A DNA stretch of 64,000 nucleotides, from NCBI GenBank assembly GCA_965203135.1, contig CBDBBO010000002.1:744001-808000 (forward strand). Reading direction: 5' to 3'. Positions 62,301-64,000 of the stretch are shown one piece after another. This stretch comes from CATOSD01 sp965203135. GTDB taxonomy: Bacteria; Chloroflexota; Dehalococcoidia; Lucifugimonadales; CATOSD01. Made by a program: the position numbers and the translations under genes. The notes below the pieces were generated by a model. The model made no database searches and was not told the DNA's origin. It worked only from the letters and a program-made list of their open reading frames with translations. Each line of letters starts with the position of its first letter. Within the stretch, counting starts at the first letter, position 1.

Positions 62301-62789
62301 GCGCGGGGAGAAATGGACAAGACCCCGTTGCACCGGGCAGCTAAGTCAAACAACCTCGCGGTTGTCGAGGCGCTGCTGGATGGTGGGGCGCTCATAAATG
62401 CCGAGAGTTCCTGGGGAATCACTCCCTTCTACGAAGCAATCAACCGCCAGGCAGAACTGGAGATACTGGAACTATTGCTACGACACGGAGCGGATATCGA
62501 GGCGAAGCTTCGTAGCGGTTGGACGGCTCTGCACCAAGCGGCCCATAACGGCAACCCGCCATGGATCACCGAGTTTCTTTTGGACAAGGGCGCGGACATT
62601 CACGTGAGAGACAATGAGGGAAACACCCCCCTGCACTGGGCCGCCTCTCGGCATTTGATGCCAAGCTATAGGGAAGAGATCGTGGAGCTCCTATTGGAGC
62701 GCGGCGCGGACGAAGGCGCCAGGAACAACAAAGGCCAAACAGCTTGCGAAATGGCGAAGGAGGGACGGGAACACTATCGATGTTGGTAG
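59313..62789 (+). CDS. RCC1-repeat + ankyrin-repeat lipoprotein
   Basis: Starts at TTG 59313 with GGAGG exactly spaced; an upstream GTG frame crosses a repeat. Signal peptide GLVCMAILLLLLACGG with lipobox LLAC places it as a lipoprotein. Residues ~40-570 hold 14 RCC1-type repeats of ~37 residues, each with two Cys (HTCGVRTDGSVACWGDDEYGQ pattern). Residues ~610-1155 hold about 15 ankyrin repeats (TPLHWAAGYNVKAMVRLLLD, then RGAEVDARAS). Both halves are protein-binding solenoids. Repeats are well conserved along the chain, so recent expansion is likely. Function unknown; surface interaction or predation/symbiosis roles are only speculation. Confidence 0.85.
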   Translation: MASRTLPRARIGLVCMAILLLLLACGGCDEGAFTTTVPSAPPPGEFASVSTGELHTCGVRANGWVACWGNNEHGQSMPSPGEFASVSAGRTHTCGVRTNGRVACWGDDEYDQSTPPPGEFATASSGGGHTCGVRTDGTVECWGDDKYGQFPAPPGEFASVSAGEFHTCGVRTDGSVTCWRFDEYGQSMSPSGQFASVSAGYIHTCGVKTDGSVACWGAVPPPIGMPTWTPVGLITPAPGEYASVSAGWLHSCGVKTDGSVACWGYDEHAEATRPPPGKFASISAGHSHTCGVKTDGSVECWGNPYWDPSKPPTGEFASVSAGDIYTCGVRIDGSVACWGEGHHGQATPPPGKFISVSAGSSHACGVRGDGQVECWGYSEDGRATPAPGEFASVSAGSQHTCGVKRDGSVACWGTDDDGQATPPAGEFATVSAGSRNSCGVRTDGSVECWGPNWLIEDAPRSGGFATVSAGSGLACGVRTDGSIACWGDDYKGEAAPASGQFASVSSGFHRACGVRTDGTVACWGVDGEGQATPPGKFVSVSAGFDHTCGLRTDGSVECWVRESSGPFYGTSDPKPSDPPLQDDPSGCAESYYRNTESGASPWAAIASIASWSDVDEETLLAELEDGADVAARGGYGRTLLHWAAECNTRTAVIELLLEHGADVNARDYSGVTPLHRAAAGNVATQVVELLLDRGATVDVRSDLGSTPLHWAAGYNVKAMVRLLLDRGAEVDARASRDQTPLAWAAELNSDPAVVGLLLDRGADVDAGSYGGYEGGTPLHRAAGHNVKEVVKALLDRGADVTATGGADGTPLHSAVESSNDPAVVELLLDYGADVNAKPTGGTPLMFAFYSHTDPAIVELLLDGGAAVDATALIWAGQHEDPAVMFLLLDYGADIRAKDLYDNTILHTALTRHGPDVLEMLIERGADIHAKNKHDRTPLHFAAARDSRMVEMLAEGGADIHAEEDDGNTPLHWAAWSDSGDAEDTVKLLLDLGADVNARGEMDKTPLHRAAKSNNLAVVEALLDGGALINAESSWGITPFYEAINRQAELEILELLLRHGADIEAKLRSGWTALHQAAHNGNPPWITEFLLDKGADIHVRDNEGNTPLHWAASRHLMPSYREEIVELLLERGADEGARNNKGQTACEMAKEGREHYRCW

Positions 62790-63123
62790 CCGCGAACCGG
62801 GTGACCTCTGGTAGCGTGTCGGTCTGGGGACTTCGAGCCGGCCCGCCTCGCGGATGCCGTCCAGCAGGCTCCTGTAGAGGGCATCTTGCGTCTCTCCATC
62901 GGTCGACTCGCTGTTCAGCCGCGACAGACGGACCAGGGCCAGAAGCAGAGACGATGTGCGCGATTTTGCTCACCTACATGAACGCGCGTGGGGAGAATGT
63001 GAACGACTCCCTAACTGTGTTAATCTGGCTAGGCCATCCAGGCCAGACACAGCCCGGTTGATGGCCGCCTGCCCGTATCGAGGACCGGTTAGTGGAGGAT
63101 AGACCGTTGAGGTTTGCGAGGTC
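62790..63123. other. ~330-bp gap between the RCC1-ankyrin gene and nhaA
   Basis: No supported gene. On the minus strand a short run (~LVRLSRLNSESTDGETQDALYRS) looks coding-like but has no start, stop or known family; possibly a decayed gene fragment. Confidence 0.3.

Positions 63124-64000
<877 letters not shown>

Overview
The window is a high-GC (roughly two-thirds G+C, by eye), densely coded bacterial chromosome segment. The gene mix points to an uncultured Chloroflexota lineage of the Dehalococcoidia/SAR202 type: a fused hydantoinase, paired acyl-CoA dehydrogenases, MaoC hydratases, a luciferase-like flavin oxidoreductase, many amidohydrolases, frequent TTG starts and many short dispersed hairpin repeats. 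This placement is an inference from gene content, because no rRNA or tRNA gene was seen.

Region by region. 1-4.3 kb: housekeeping (DNA polymerase III delta subunit, YkvA-like protein, YchF, HemW-like radical SAM enzyme, an unknown protein). 4.3-9.3 kb, minus strand: threonine dehydratase, a degenerate M28-type protein, a two-gene ABC-2 exporter and two MaoC-like hot-dog proteins. 9.4-24 kb: fused hydantoinase A/B, a VapBC pair, a TolB-like gene split by one in-frame TGA and flanked by a duplicated permease tail, DppC/DppB-like permeases, an acyl-CoA dehydrogenase pair, YHS protein, D-aminoacylase, TauE-like transporter and two small unknowns. 24-31.5 kb: a defence-type island holding a type IIG restriction-modification enzyme that appears to carry a toxin-antitoxin antitoxin at its N-terminus, directly behind a matching toxin; a HicB-like protein; a HEPN + DUF262 pair; and a DUF4143 ATPase. 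31.7-43 kb: trehalose-phosphate synthase, glutamate dehydrogenase, ABC ATPase, luciferase-like oxidoreductase, MoeB/ThiF protein, TPR protein, two amidohydrolases and a SelA-like PLP enzyme. 43.5-47 kb: a promoter-led fatty-acid operon (HadA-like, HadB-like, PlsX, FabG, FabL-like). 47-50.5 kb: YgfZ-like and ErpA-like Fe-S proteins and a tail-to-tail type II R-M pair. 50.5-59 kb: membrane protein, methyltransferase, RidA-like protein, a candidate selenocysteine-containing TlpA-like protein beside a mini-glutaredoxin, a Fur/Zur-type regulator and a zinc-binding protein with a whole AztD-like propeller inserted between its lobes, then a toxin remnant with an intact antitoxin. 59.3-62.8 kb: a giant RCC1 + ankyrin lipoprotein. 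63.1-64 kb: the start of NhaA.

The most novel points are (i) the antitoxin-restriction enzyme fusion, (ii) the thioredoxin-like gene with an in-frame TGA followed by a bacterial SECIS-like hairpin, (iii) the nested zinc-binding protein/metallochaperone fusion beside its likely regulator, and (iv) two identical 198-bp inverted-repeat elements inserted in opposite orientations into the same spot of a dispersed repeat.
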